A stretch of DNA of 41,216 bases from JAWUWD01 sp034112085. GTDB taxonomy: Bacteria; Bacteroidota; Bacteroidia; Cytophagales; Cyclobacteriaceae. This document shows positions 33,079 to 41,216 of this stretch, in pieces; position 1 is the stretch's first letter, and every line of letters begins with the position of its first letter. Location of the stretch: the NCBI GenBank assembly GCA_034112085.1, contig JAWUWD010000058.1:1-41216 (forward strand). The letters run 5' to 3'. Below the pieces are notes generated by a model. The model saw only the letters and a program-made list of their open reading frames with translations. It was not told the origin of the DNA and searched no databases. The translations under genes and the position numbers were made by a program.

Positions 33079-33801
33079 ATGGGCAATCAAAGTTTACACA
33101 TAGCAATAGATTTAGGTAATTCATTTGCCAAAATGGGCACTTTTATTAAAACAGAATTAGTAGATGATTATATAACTGTCCCTTATGAATCGCTGGCCGA
33201 GAAAGTCAATCAAATAAATGCTTCACAAGTAATAATCAGTAGCGTAAACCAACAGCTCAATCAGTTGTCAACACAAATCAAAGCGCCACTTCTTATACTG
33301 GATCATAACACACCGATACCAATTATTAATAAATACGTAACTCCACAGACCCTAGGGAGAGATAGACTTGCTGCGGTGATTGGAGCTTTCACAATCGAAA
33401 GTAATGTTAATACTTTGGTGATTGATGTAGGGACTTGTATCACGTATGATTTTCTCAATGAGAATAATGAATATCTAGGAGGATCAATTTCTCCAGGAAT
33501 AGTCTTGAAATACAAAGCGCTTCATAATTTTACTGCGAATTTACCGTTGGTTGATGAGTGGCAAGCGAATGACCTTATTGGTAATTCAACCGTTAGCGCA
33601 ATCGCTAGCGGTGTAATTAATGGAACGATAGCAGAAATCGAGGAAATCATTCGGATGTATAACGACAAATTCTCACATTTGCGGATTATTATGTGCGGAG
33701 GAGGAGCTAAAGAGCTTCAAAGTAAGTTGAAAATAAGGACAAAACTAGTGCCTGATCTTGTGTTGAAAGGGCTCATTAGAATATTAGAATATAATGTATA
33801 G
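33079..33801 (+). CDS. coaX: type III pantothenate kinase
   Basis: A 240-residue ASKHA-fold kinase for the first step of coenzyme A synthesis. The P-loop-like start is IAIDLGNSFAKMG. TLGRDRLAAVIGA, DVGTCITYDFLNENNEYLGG and SISPGI carry the pantothenate-binding and potassium-requiring residues, and MCGGGAKEL is the adenosine motif. The stop overlaps the next gene's start by 8 nt, so it leads the envelope cluster. CoaX is unaffected by CoA feedback, according to knowledge of the family. Confidence 0.97.
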   Translation: MGNQSLHIAIDLGNSFAKMGTFIKTELVDDYITVPYESLAEKVNQINASQVIISSVNQQLNQLSTQIKAPLLILDHNTPIPIINKYVTPQTLGRDRLAAVIGAFTIESNVNTLVIDVGTCITYDFLNENNEYLGGSISPGIVLKYKALHNFTANLPLVDEWQANDLIGNSTVSAIASGVINGTIAEIEEIIRMYNDKFSHLRIIMCGGGAKELQSKLKIRTKLVPDLVLKGLIRILEYNV

Positions 33802-35053
33802 GATCTTAGGGATATCGTTGGTGGTGATTTTTTGTGTTATGCAAAAAGGATATACTCAAGTGAGTAGTTCACCTTTGACACAGCAAGGAATTGGGGACTT
33901 GTACGGAGCTCATTTGGCAAATAGCTATGGGATGGCGGGAATTGGAATCAGTAATGGAACGGTTAGGTACATAAATAATCAAAATCCAGCACTTTTGGTT
34001 TATAACTCAATCTATACGTACAGTGCTGGAGTGATAGGAGAGTCACGAAGAACTTCCAATGGAGTGGATGCTCAAAAACCAGGAAGTATGAACTTAAGTA
34101 ATATTGGGATGTCATTTCCAATTAAGTCAGGGAAATGGGTTTCGTCAATAATGCTCTCACCTTACAGTAATGTTGACTTTCAGTTTACCGAAGAAAAAAT
34201 CATTAACGGAATCACGTATGATTCAAGACAAAAAGGAAGTCAAGGACTTGCGCAATTGGAATGGGCTCATGGTATAAGGATTACAAAGAATTTCAACATT
34301 GGAGCGAAAGTAAAATATTTGTTTGGATCTATTAAGAAGGAGTCCTCTAATGTACTAACTGGTACAGGGGTAAATTCTCAACGAGTGCCAACAATACTTG
34401 ATAGAGATGCTGTTTCAGATTTACTTTTTGGTCTAGGAATGCAGTACAGATATAAATTAACTAATGATAACTATTTGAATTTTGGCCTTATTTATGACCT
34501 TCAAGCTGATGTTAATACTAATCGACTTCAAACTCTTGAAACAAGAAATACAAGTGATATAGTACTCGCAGCAGATACTCTGCTCAACGATGAGAAAGGT
34601 GCAATGTTATTGCCATCAAATTTGGGTTTTGGGATATCTGTAGGAAAGCCGCTTTCTTGGTTGGCTGGTGTTGATATAAGACTCCAGCAATGGAAGGATT
34701 TTAGAAACTTTAGCAATTCATCTGAAAATCTTCAAAATGCAATTACTGTCGCAGTAGGAGGAGAGTTTACGCCTGACGCAGGGTCAATCGATAAGTTCTT
34801 TAATAGAGTTACCTATAGAATAGGTGCAAGCTATGAGAGAACCCCCTATGTTGTAGAAGGAGCAGGTGTAAATGATGTTGGCATCAATTTTGGATGGTCA
34901 ATGCCAGTAGGAATTTCGAGCCTGGACATGGGGTTCAGATTTGGGAAAAGAGGAAGTCTTAGTGATCATGAGATCAAAGAGAGTTATTTCAGAACACAAT
35001 TAGGGATGACCATCAATGATCGTCTTTGGTTTATAAAACGTAAGTTTGATTAA
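33794..35053 (+). CDS. outer-membrane beta-barrel protein (FadL/OmpP1-like)
   Basis: A 419-residue exported protein. The signal peptide (MYRILGISLVVIFCVMQKGYTQ) is followed by SSPLTQQGIGDLYGAHLANSYGMAGIGIS and INNQNPALLVY, which is the N-terminal plug/hatch pattern of FadL-like transporters in Bacteroidota. The rest alternates in beta fashion and ends with a barrel strand finishing in RKFD. Cargo is unknown; FadL-type proteins move hydrophobic compounds. It overlaps coaX by 8 nt and is followed after 15 nt by the TPR-type gene. Confidence 0.85.
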   Translation: MYRILGISLVVIFCVMQKGYTQVSSSPLTQQGIGDLYGAHLANSYGMAGIGISNGTVRYINNQNPALLVYNSIYTYSAGVIGESRRTSNGVDAQKPGSMNLSNIGMSFPIKSGKWVSSIMLSPYSNVDFQFTEEKIINGITYDSRQKGSQGLAQLEWAHGIRITKNFNIGAKVKYLFGSIKKESSNVLTGTGVNSQRVPTILDRDAVSDLLFGLGMQYRYKLTNDNYLNFGLIYDLQADVNTNRLQTLETRNTSDIVLAADTLLNDEKGAMLLPSNLGFGISVGKPLSWLAGVDIRLQQWKDFRNFSNSSENLQNAITVAVGGEFTPDAGSIDKFFNRVTYRIGASYERTPYVVEGAGVNDVGINFGWSMPVGISSLDMGFRFGKRGSLSDHEIKESYFRTQLGMTINDRLWFIKRKFD

Positions 35054-35068
35054 TAATATAATACAATT

Positions 35069-36382
35069 ATGAAAGTGAAATTGTTAGCAGGGGTAATATT
35101 GTCAGTTGTAGCATTGTTTGCGTCACAAAATGTGCAATCTCAATGTAAAGGATGGACATGGCCTGAAGATAAGGCAACAGCGCAAGAGAAAAATGTTCTA
35201 TACAGCGATGCTGTTAAGATGAAAAACTACAGAGCAGCTGTTGAACCTTGGACTTGGTTGATCCAAAATGCACCTAAATTAAATTCTTCTATATATGTTA
35301 ATGGAGCGAAAATCTATAATGGATTGGCGAAAGCTGAAAAGGATCCTGTTAGAAAAGCAGAGTTGGTAGATTCTCTATTAATGCTTCATGATATGAGAAT
35401 CGCTGCATGTGGACAAGAGGAAAAAGTATTTCCTAGAAAAACATTTTATAACTACGTCTATAATATCAAAAACAAGGAGAAGACTGCTGAAATTTTCGAA
35501 ATGTATGAGAAGGCATTTGAGTTAGCGGGTAAAAATCTTGATAGAGGTAATGCTCAGGCTTATGTTACTGTTTTGAAAGTTTATCAACTGAGAACAAAGT
35601 CGCTTACCGATGAACAAATACTAGATAAATATGATCGGTTGATTGAGGTGATCGATCACCAGGTAACTAAAAAGAAAGATGTTGAGAAGTGGGAGAGTAT
35701 CAGGGCTAAAGCTGATGATATGTTGCCTGAATTGATTACTATAGATTGTGATTTTGTAAGAAACAATTGGGGACCAAAATTCAAAGAGGACCCTACTGAT
35801 ATGAAGATCGTAGAGAGAATATTTGGATTTATGTTGAAAGGAAAATGTACTGACGATCCGTTGTGGTTAGAAGCCGGTAAGGTGAAGCAAGCTAACAAAC
35901 CATCATATAGCTTAGCAAAAATATTAGGCTCAAAAACTAAGGCAGAAGGAGATAAAGCGACCGCAGAGACGTATTTCAATGAAGCTCTTGGTCTTGCAGA
36001 TACGGGAGAAGATAAAGCAGATATATATATGCAGTTGGGGCATTTGAAGTCAGAGAGCGGAGCCAAGTCATCTGCTAGAAGTCTGTACCGACAAGCGATT
36101 GCTGCTGATGGATCTAGCGTTGATGGCTATAAGTATATTGGTAAACTATATTTTGGAAGCTCAGATGAGTGTTCTCAAAAAACAGATAGAGTGAAGGATC
36201 GTTTGATCTACATAGCGGCATACAATCAATTTAAGAGAGCAGGAAATGCTCAATTGATGGCTTCAGCTCAAGCCCAGTTTCCATCGAAAGAAGAGATGTT
36301 TGAGAGAAACTATAATAAGGGAGATGTTATGGACACTGGATGTTGGATAGGAGAGTCAGTGACTTTGGACACGAGGGATTAA
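35069..36382 (+). CDS. exported TPR-type repeat protein
   Basis: A 437-residue exported protein (MKVKLLAGVILSVVALFASQ signal, cleavage near VQSQ). The body is a chain of helix pairs with TPR character, for example AVKMKNYRAAVEPWTWLIQNAP, AEIFEMYEKAFELAGKNLDRGNAQAYVTV and ADIYMQLGHLKSESGAKSSARSLYRQAI near the C-terminus. Such proteins scaffold other envelope proteins. The conserved place between the barrel protein and lptC suggests an envelope task, but none is known. TAAGTTTG at 35041, inside the end of the previous gene, may be an internal -7 box. A strong terminator follows. Confidence 0.85.
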   Translation: MKVKLLAGVILSVVALFASQNVQSQCKGWTWPEDKATAQEKNVLYSDAVKMKNYRAAVEPWTWLIQNAPKLNSSIYVNGAKIYNGLAKAEKDPVRKAELVDSLLMLHDMRIAACGQEEKVFPRKTFYNYVYNIKNKEKTAEIFEMYEKAFELAGKNLDRGNAQAYVTVLKVYQLRTKSLTDEQILDKYDRLIEVIDHQVTKKKDVEKWESIRAKADDMLPELITIDCDFVRNNWGPKFKEDPTDMKIVERIFGFMLKGKCTDDPLWLEAGKVKQANKPSYSLAKILGSKTKAEGDKATAETYFNEALGLADTGEDKADIYMQLGHLKSESGAKSSARSLYRQAIAADGSSVDGYKYIGKLYFGSSDECSQKTDRVKDRLIYIAAYNQFKRAGNAQLMASAQAQFPSKEEMFERNYNKGDVMDTGCWIGESVTLDTRD

Positions 36383-36400
36383 TTTAATGTAAAGAGGGGG

Positions 36401-36436
36401 AAGCTGCATTTGATATCTATCAGATGCAGCTTTTTT
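36401..36436 (+). terminator. terminator after the TPR-type gene
   Basis: AAGCTGCATTTGATA and TATCAGATGCAGCTT pair around TC with one mismatch, ending in TTTTTT. It lies 18 nt after the stop and just before the lptC ATG at 36442; an ATG at 36424 lies within the stem, which argues against that start. Confidence 0.8.
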
Positions 36437-36441
36437 ATTAT

Positions 36442-36981
36442 ATGTTGAAACAATTGATTTACGTATTTGTCATTTTCATGCTAGCAGCTTGTAAAGTTGA
36501 TGTGGAGAATAGTCAGGAAATTCAAGTCTACGAAGGCCCTATGATGGAACTGGAGGATGTGATATTCTATTACAGCGATTCCGCTCAAATGAAAACTAAA
36601 GGGATTACTGCGCATCAATTGGATTATGCAAATGGCGATCGCGAATTTCCCGCAGGACTCTACTTGGAGTTTTACGATGATGATGGTAAAATTGAATCTA
36701 CTATCAAGGCCAACAAGGCATTTTTCAACAAGGAGAAGAACGAATGGCTAGGCCAAGAAGATGTGGTAGTAATTAATACAGAATCTGGTCAGCAACTCAA
36801 TACAGAAGAATTGTTTTGGCTACCAGCCGAAGAAAAAATTCATACTGATAAGTTTGTAACTATAAAAAGAGAAGGCGAGGTGTTGCATGGTAGAGGGTTG
36901 GAGGCAACTCAAGATATGTCCAGTTATACTATTCTTAATCCTGATGGAGAATTCCTTCTAAAGGAAAACGCAGAGCTGTAA
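36442..36981 (+). CDS. lptC: LPS export ABC transporter periplasmic protein LptC
   Basis: A 179-residue protein from the ATG at 36442: MLKQLIYVFVIFMLAACK is a lipoprotein-type signal with the LAAC lipobox. The mature part has the LptC/LptA beta-jellyroll pattern: MELEDVIFYYSDSAQMKTKGITAHQLDYANGD, FPAGLYLEFYDDDGKIESTIKANKAFF, and later WLGQEDVVVINTESGQQLNTEELFW. LptC takes LPS from the LptB2FG extractor and passes it to LptA across the periplasm. Lipid-anchored LptC is usual in Bacteroidota. It sits right after a terminator, so how it is transcribed is unclear. Confidence 0.9.
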   Translation: MLKQLIYVFVIFMLAACKVDVENSQEIQVYEGPMMELEDVIFYYSDSAQMKTKGITAHQLDYANGDREFPAGLYLEFYDDDGKIESTIKANKAFFNKEKNEWLGQEDVVVINTESGQQLNTEELFWLPAEEKIHTDKFVTIKREGEVLHGRGLEATQDMSSYTILNPDGEFLLKENAEL

Positions 36982-36994
36982 TTAATACAGGAGC

Positions 36995-37002
36995 TAAATT
37001 TG
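36995..37002 (+). promoter_or_regulatory. possible -7 box TAAATTTG upstream of the small membrane protein
   Basis: An exact TAnnTTTG match, 43 nt before the ATG at 37045. No TTG at the right distance upstream was found, so the call is weak. Confidence 0.3.
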
Positions 37003-37044
37003 CAGATGTCTTATCTCTTTAATCTAAAATCTCACATCTAATTC

Positions 37045-37218
37045 ATGAAACTTCTAGACACCATCATTTTCTCACTGGCCTTTGTCTTTTTGATTATTGG
37101 TATTCATCAGACCATTACAATTGGATTCGGTTATGCTTACTTTTTTTTTATGTTATCGATAAGTCTTTTACTTTTATATAAGATGAGAAAACAAAAAACG
37201 AAGCAAGATAAAAGCTAA
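37045..37218 (+). CDS. small membrane protein, two helices (57 residues)
   Basis: ATG at 37045, TAA at 37216-37218. The sequence begins MKLLDTIIFSLAFVFLIIGI, has a short polar turn (HQTITIGFGYA), a second helix FFFMLSISLLLLYK and the basic tail MRKQKTKQDKS. The topology would put both ends inside the cytosol. It fills the gap between lptC and the CNNM gene and ends 9 nt before the latter's ATG, so they are probably translated together. I recognise no family. The codon pattern and tight spacing support a real gene. Confidence 0.65.
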   Translation: MKLLDTIIFSLAFVFLIIGIHQTITIGFGYAYFFFMLSISLLLLYKMRKQKTKQDKS

Positions 37219-37227
37219 CACCCACGA

Positions 37228-38526
37228 ATGGACTACCAGTTGATTTATTTGATTGCGATTACTTTGGGGTTTTCAGCATTTTTTTCCGGCATAGAAATGG
37301 CCTTTATATCTTCTGATAGATTGCAATTGCAATTGCAAGTTCAGAAGAAAGATTTGATAGGTAGGTGTATTGCTGCCTTTATACTTAAACCTTCAAAATT
37401 CATAAGTACCACCCTGGTGGGGAATACTTTTGCATTGGTCCTCTATGGATATTTCATGGCAAAGGTTCTTGGTCCATGGATAGCAGTTCATTTGGATCAG
37501 TTATATCCTGCATTGAATAATGATGGTGTAGTAATGATCACCCAGACACTCTTATCCACTTTGATTGTGTTAGCTACAGCAGAATTTTTACCGAAAAGCA
37601 TCTTTATGATCAATCCGAATAGAATGCTTTCGATTTTCGCTATTCCTATGTGGCTGTTACAGCTACTAATGACACCAGTGATATGGTTAATTATTATGCT
37701 ATCAAAATTCATTATCACGAAAATACTTAACCTAGACTATGTAGAAGACAAGCCCGTATATAGCATAACTGACCTCAATAACTTCATCAAGCAGAATATT
37801 ACCAAGAAGGTGGATGAAGATAAAATGGAAGTTGATGCCAAGATATTTCACAATGCACTTGAGTTCAAAAAAGTCAAGGTGCGAGAATGTATGGTGCCTC
37901 GCACGGAGATCTCAGCAATAGATCAAGATGAGGGCATAGAGGCGCTTAGACTTGAATTCATAGAAAGTGGGCATACCAAAATCATCGTTTATAAAGAATC
38001 AATTGATGATATTGTGGGCTACTGTCATTCGATTGAGATGTTCAAAAAACCACAGAATGTAGAAGATATTATTACGCCAATAAGTATTGTCCCTGAAACA
38101 ATGCTAGCGAGTGACCTAATGGTCCAGTTTACGAAAGAGCATAAGAGTTTAGCTCTTGTAGTTGATGAATATGGCGGAACTTCTGGAATCGTGAGTATTG
38201 AGGATATAATAGAGGAAATATTTGGTGAAATACAAGATGAACATGATGACGAAGACTACACTGAAGAGCAGGTGGATGAGTCTACCTTCATTTTGAGTGC
38301 ACGTCATGAGGTAGATTATCTCAATGATAAATTTAACTGGAATTTGCCCATAGGTGATTATGAAACCTTGGGTGGGTTATTGCTCCATATAGCAGGAGAT
38401 TTACCTGAAAAGGGTCAAAAGGTGGATTTGAAGGGTTATTCGTTCACAATAGATACGATGCAAGATATCCGAATTGACACAGTTAAGCTGGTGTTAAATC
38501 CGGGTAATGACAGCGCTGAAAACTAG
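37228..38526 (+). CDS. CNNM/CBS-pair membrane protein (hemolysin C/CorC-like)
   Basis: A 432-residue protein. Residues about 1-190 are a DUF21/CNNM membrane domain with FFSGIEMAFISSDR and ATAEFLPKSIFMINPNR, then a juxtamembrane helix. Two CBS motifs follow at about 210-330 (VRECMVPRTEISAIDQDE and LALVVDEYGGTSGIVSIEDIIEEIFGEI). The last about 80 residues are a CorC/HlyC-type domain (LPIGDYETLGGLLLHIAGDLP). CNNM proteins are tied to magnesium or cobalt transport. In Bacteroidota, relatives include the gliding-associated GldE, but nothing here proves that role. Confidence 0.9.
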   Translation: MDYQLIYLIAITLGFSAFFSGIEMAFISSDRLQLQLQVQKKDLIGRCIAAFILKPSKFISTTLVGNTFALVLYGYFMAKVLGPWIAVHLDQLYPALNNDGVVMITQTLLSTLIVLATAEFLPKSIFMINPNRMLSIFAIPMWLLQLLMTPVIWLIIMLSKFIITKILNLDYVEDKPVYSITDLNNFIKQNITKKVDEDKMEVDAKIFHNALEFKKVKVRECMVPRTEISAIDQDEGIEALRLEFIESGHTKIIVYKESIDDIVGYCHSIEMFKKPQNVEDIITPISIVPETMLASDLMVQFTKEHKSLALVVDEYGGTSGIVSIEDIIEEIFGEIQDEHDDEDYTEEQVDESTFILSARHEVDYLNDKFNWNLPIGDYETLGGLLLHIAGDLPEKGQKVDLKGYSFTIDTMQDIRIDTVKLVLNPGNDSAEN

Positions 38527-38574
38527 CAATTTTCTCTTCATTAAAAATCATCTTCAAACTACAAATTGAAATAA

Positions 38575-38605
38575 TTGTTTTTGACCATTGTAGTCATTAA
38601 ATTTG
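38575..38605 (+). promoter_or_regulatory. promoter of the PpiD-like gene
   Basis: TTG (38575-38577), N20, TAAATTTG (38598-38605) is a full match to TTG-N17-23-TAnnTTTG, 24 nt before the ATG at 38629. It shows that the in-frame TTG at 38575 is part of the promoter and not a start codon. Confidence 0.6.
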
Positions 38606-38628
38606 CCGACCTTAAAAATGGATGGATT

Positions 38629-40737
38629 ATGGCAATGATGAATACGCTCAGAGAGAAAATGGGCAAAATACTTTTAATAGCAATCGCACTAGCGATGTTC
38701 TCATTTATAGCAGGAGATTTCTTTGGACCTAATTCTTTTTTCTTCGGAAAGGATAATAATGTTGGAGAAATAGCAGGGACCGATATCTCTTATGATATCT
38801 ATCAGGGAGCAATCGAAGAGGCTAAGACTAACTATGCATTACAGTCTAATAGACAAGCGACTGAAAATGAAATGCCTTCAATTAGGCAACAAGCTTGGGA
38901 TAGAATGATAGCTAATGTTGCATTTGGTGATCAAATGAACCAGGTCGGTGTGCAAGTATCTGCTGATGAAGTTTGGGATATGGTTCAGGGAGCGAATATC
39001 GATCCTACAGTCAAACAATCTTTTGTGAATCAGGCGACTGGAGAATTCGATAGATCACAATTGATGCAATTCTTGCAAAACATTAATAATCTATCTCCTC
39101 AAGTGAAATTGCAATGGCAATTGTTCGAGAAGAACTTACAGCCAGGACGAAGAAGATTGAAATATGAAAACTTGATGTTAACTTCTAATTATGTAACTGA
39201 CGCTGAAGCGGCACAAGAATATGCTTCTCAGAATAATGTAGCTGAAGTGAAGTATTTATATATCCCTTACTATTCGGTAAGTGATTCTTCGACAACGGTA
39301 TCTGATAAGATGTTAAGTGCATATCTTAACACTCATAAGGAAGATTACAAAGTGGAAAATACAAGAACGATGGATTATGTTTCATTTTCTGTATTGCCTT
39401 CAGCTGAAGATTCTACATTCTACCGTGAAGATCTCAATGAATTGAAAGAAGAATTCAGAAATGTAGAAGATGATTCTGTTTATGCAAGAGTCAATTCTGA
39501 TCTCAATAATTTCTTTGGAACTTATAATGTTGGCAATATGCCAGCACAGCTTCAGGCTAATATTAGTAATCTAAGTGCTGGGGATGTAAGGGGAGCTTAT
39601 CTCGAAAGCAACATTTATAAGATTTATAAAATATCGGCTATTCAAGAAGATACTGCTGGTACTGCAAAAGCTAGCCATATTTTATTCAAATGGGCTGATG
39701 ATTCTGATGAAGCAAAAGCAGAAGCTAAAGTAAATGCCAACAAGGTATTAAGACAAATCATCAATGGTGCTGATTTTGCAGAAATGGCTAAAGAGCATGG
39801 GACAGATGGAACTGCTTCTAGAGGAGGAGACTTAGGATGGTTTACAGAAGGTAGGAAAATGGTTAAGGAATTTGACGATGCGATCTTCACAGCCAAAAGT
39901 AAAGGCTTAATTAGAAAGCTTGTAGAAACTCAGTTTGGTTATCACATCATTGAGGTGACAGAGGATGTAACTTATACAACATACAAAGTGGCGACTATTG
40001 CTAGAGAGATTGTTGCAAGTGATGCCACAAGAGATCAAGCATTTAGAAAAGCGGATTATTTCAAAAGTACAACAAGTAACATTGCTGAATTCAAAGCTAA
40101 TGCAGAGAGCGAAGGAATCAGTATTTCTTCATCTGGAAATATGGGCGCTAACGATAGAAGAATTGGAAACTTAGGAGCTGCGAGACAATTGGTACAATGG
40201 TTATTTAGAGATTCATCAAAAGGATCTGTGTCAGATGTTTTTGATCTTGACAATGACTACGTTATTGCTGTGATGACTGGAGAAGAAGAAGAAGGATATG
40301 CTGATCTGGCTAGTGTGAAAACTGTGATAAGTGGAAAAGTTAAGAACGAAGCTAAGTCTAATCAAATAGCTGAAAAGTTGAATGCAATGACAGGAAGTCT
40401 TGATGAGATAGCTACAGCATATGGAACTGATGCGAGTGTATATTCGTCAAGTGATCTTAAGATAAGTACAACTTCTCTTGCAAGTGTAGGTTTTGCTCCT
40501 GAAGCCATCGGTGTAGCTTTTGGTTTGGGAAGTGGCGCTAAGTCTGTTCCTATAGCATTGGACAATGGAGTAATCATTGTTGAGTTGATCAACAAGACAG
40601 AAGCTCCAGAAGTAGGAGACTATAGTATCTTTGCCAATCAATTGAAGCAAAAAGTAAGAGGAAGAATTTCTTATAACATAGATAAGACAATAAGAGATAA
40701 TGCTAATATCAAAGATGAGCGTTATAAGTTTTATTAA
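38629..40737 (+). CDS. PpiD/SurA-type peptidylprolyl isomerase, membrane-anchored
   Basis: A 702-residue protein from the ATG at 38629 (MAMMNTLREKMG). One N-terminal anchor helix (ILLIAIALAMFSFIAG) is followed by a SurA_N/PpiD-like chaperone region (GEIAGTDISYDIYQGAIEEAK and VQVSADEVWDMVQG). A parvulin (rotamase) domain at about 340-455 begins AKASHILFKWADDSDEAKAEA, has GGDLGWFTEGRKMVKEF and closes TQFGYHIIEVTE. The C-terminal 250 residues are a second chaperone-like half. It helps outer-membrane proteins fold in the periplasm, which suits the neighbouring barrel and LPS genes. It has its own promoter and a strong terminator. Confidence 0.93.
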   Translation: MAMMNTLREKMGKILLIAIALAMFSFIAGDFFGPNSFFFGKDNNVGEIAGTDISYDIYQGAIEEAKTNYALQSNRQATENEMPSIRQQAWDRMIANVAFGDQMNQVGVQVSADEVWDMVQGANIDPTVKQSFVNQATGEFDRSQLMQFLQNINNLSPQVKLQWQLFEKNLQPGRRRLKYENLMLTSNYVTDAEAAQEYASQNNVAEVKYLYIPYYSVSDSSTTVSDKMLSAYLNTHKEDYKVENTRTMDYVSFSVLPSAEDSTFYREDLNELKEEFRNVEDDSVYARVNSDLNNFFGTYNVGNMPAQLQANISNLSAGDVRGAYLESNIYKIYKISAIQEDTAGTAKASHILFKWADDSDEAKAEAKVNANKVLRQIINGADFAEMAKEHGTDGTASRGGDLGWFTEGRKMVKEFDDAIFTAKSKGLIRKLVETQFGYHIIEVTEDVTYTTYKVATIAREIVASDATRDQAFRKADYFKSTTSNIAEFKANAESEGISISSSGNMGANDRRIGNLGAARQLVQWLFRDSSKGSVSDVFDLDNDYVIAVMTGEEEEGYADLASVKTVISGKVKNEAKSNQIAEKLNAMTGSLDEIATAYGTDASVYSSSDLKISTTSLASVGFAPEAIGVAFGLGSGAKSVPIALDNGVIIVELINKTEAPEVGDYSIFANQLKQKVRGRISYNIDKTIRDNANIKDERYKFY

Positions 40738-40748
40738 CAGTTATTAAT

Positions 40749-40791
40749 CTCAAACAAATAAAGCGAGGTTTCCTCGCTTTATTTGTTTGAG
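40749..40791 (+). terminator. strong terminator, 20-bp perfect stem
   Basis: CTCAAACAAATAAAGCGAGG (40749-40768), loop TTT, and its exact complement (40772-40791). It lies 11 nt after the PpiD-like stop. The AT-rich lower half can serve both strands; no separate long T-run follows. Confidence 0.8.
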
Positions 40792-40802
40792 GCCAAAAGT
40801 AT

Positions 40803-41066
40803 ATGGACGAAATAACAATTGCCTCATTCAGAGAGAAGCTAGATGACCAGCATGAATGGCCAGGTCTTTATATTTTCAAATTCATTGTCCCGTCTGATAA
40901 AATTTCTGAGCTAAAGTCAATACTCCCTAAAGGTAACATCACTGAGAAAGCATCTTCTAAAGGAACTTACAAGAGCTTGACTTACAAAGCTCACATGCTT
41001 TCAAGTGATCAAGTGATCGACCTCTATATCAAAGCCAAAAAAATCGAAGGTATCATTTCTTTGTAA
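40803..41066 (+). CDS. DUF493 family protein (YbeD-like)
   Basis: An 87-residue cytosolic protein. The arrangement WPGLYIFKFIVPSDK, a helix (ISELKSILP), ASSKGTYKSLTYKAHMLSSDQVIDLYIKAKKIEGI matches the ferredoxin-like alpha/beta sandwich of DUF493/YbeD. The function is not settled; the fold resembles ACT-type regulatory domains. The start is 11 nt after the terminator. Only about 150 nt of non-coding sequence follow, with a GCGTTAACGC palindrome at 41102-41111. Confidence 0.9.
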   Translation: MDEITIASFREKLDDQHEWPGLYIFKFIVPSDKISELKSILPKGNITEKASSKGTYKSLTYKAHMLSSDQVIDLYIKAKKIEGIISL

Positions 41067-41216
41067 ACTTAAGTTCGTTGAAAACGATCTTCAAAATAAG
41101 TGCGTTAACGCGAAATTTTCCGGTTTAATAGCTAGTAATCTTCAATTCAATCCCCAATCTAAGCTACCCTCATTGGTGCCAGTCCCTTGAACTTGTAAAG
41201 TTTGAGATCAAATTTC

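Noticed and set aside
41159..41216. possible 3' end of a minus-strand gene at the right edge (ending PMRVA)
   Set aside because: Only 18 codons are visible, a second frame is also open, and no family is recognisable.

Overview
The window is a piece of a Bacteroidota chromosome, most likely from a marine Cytophagia-type bacterium. This is inferred from the gene families (1115-residue SecA, DUF4834, NhaD of the Bacteroidota type, short CarB), the low G+C content, weak Shine-Dalgarno use and several TAnnTTTG-type -7 boxes. No rRNA, tRNA or CRISPR array is visible. Most of the window is ordinary chromosome; about 1.3-8.5 kb is an accessory island.

1-1.26 kb (minus strand): a TetR regulator with a palindrome next to its start, a small lipoprotein, and a DUF2147-like gene broken by an in-frame TGA that runs off the left edge. 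1.3-8.5 kb (all plus strand): single-gene units separated by long spacers. Three of these units (1383-1983, 2160-2630, 2889-3973) have near-perfect inverted repeats at their two ends. Two of the spacers between them fold as long imperfect hairpins with bulged bases, like integron attC sites, but no integrase is present. Cargo: a glycine-rich membrane protein, a frameshifted membrane protein and an OmpA-like protein, followed by a DUF1624-type acyltransferase and a periplasmic metallo-beta-lactamase-fold hydrolase. A second system overlies this one: eight copies of a 25-nt REP-like palindrome (4.0-8.5 kb) around a REP-associated tyrosine transposase (RAYT). TerC and a Tat/lipoprotein-type M24 peptidase follow.

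9.9-22.5 kb (minus strand): housekeeping genes. These are secA with a SPOR lipoprotein and an M20 amidohydrolase directly behind it, a MORN-repeat protein, dapF, carB with DUF4834, a Rieske protein, an RDD protein, a methyltransferase and a patatin.

22.5-29.8 kb (plus strand): an unknown secreted protein, 3-hydroxyanthranilate dioxygenase, the wreck of a DUF3995 gene, an ABC transporter pair, ogt, kynureninase and kynurenine 3-monooxygenase. The three kynurenine enzymes convert kynurenine through 3-hydroxykynurenine and 3-hydroxyanthranilate to the quinolinate/NAD precursor. 29.8-32.9 kb (minus): a TerB-like small protein, nhaD and anmK. 33-41 kb (plus): an envelope-biogenesis cluster of coaX, an outer-membrane barrel, a TPR-type protein, lptC, a tiny membrane protein, a CNNM/CBS protein and a PpiD-like isomerase, closed by a strong terminator and followed by a DUF493 gene.
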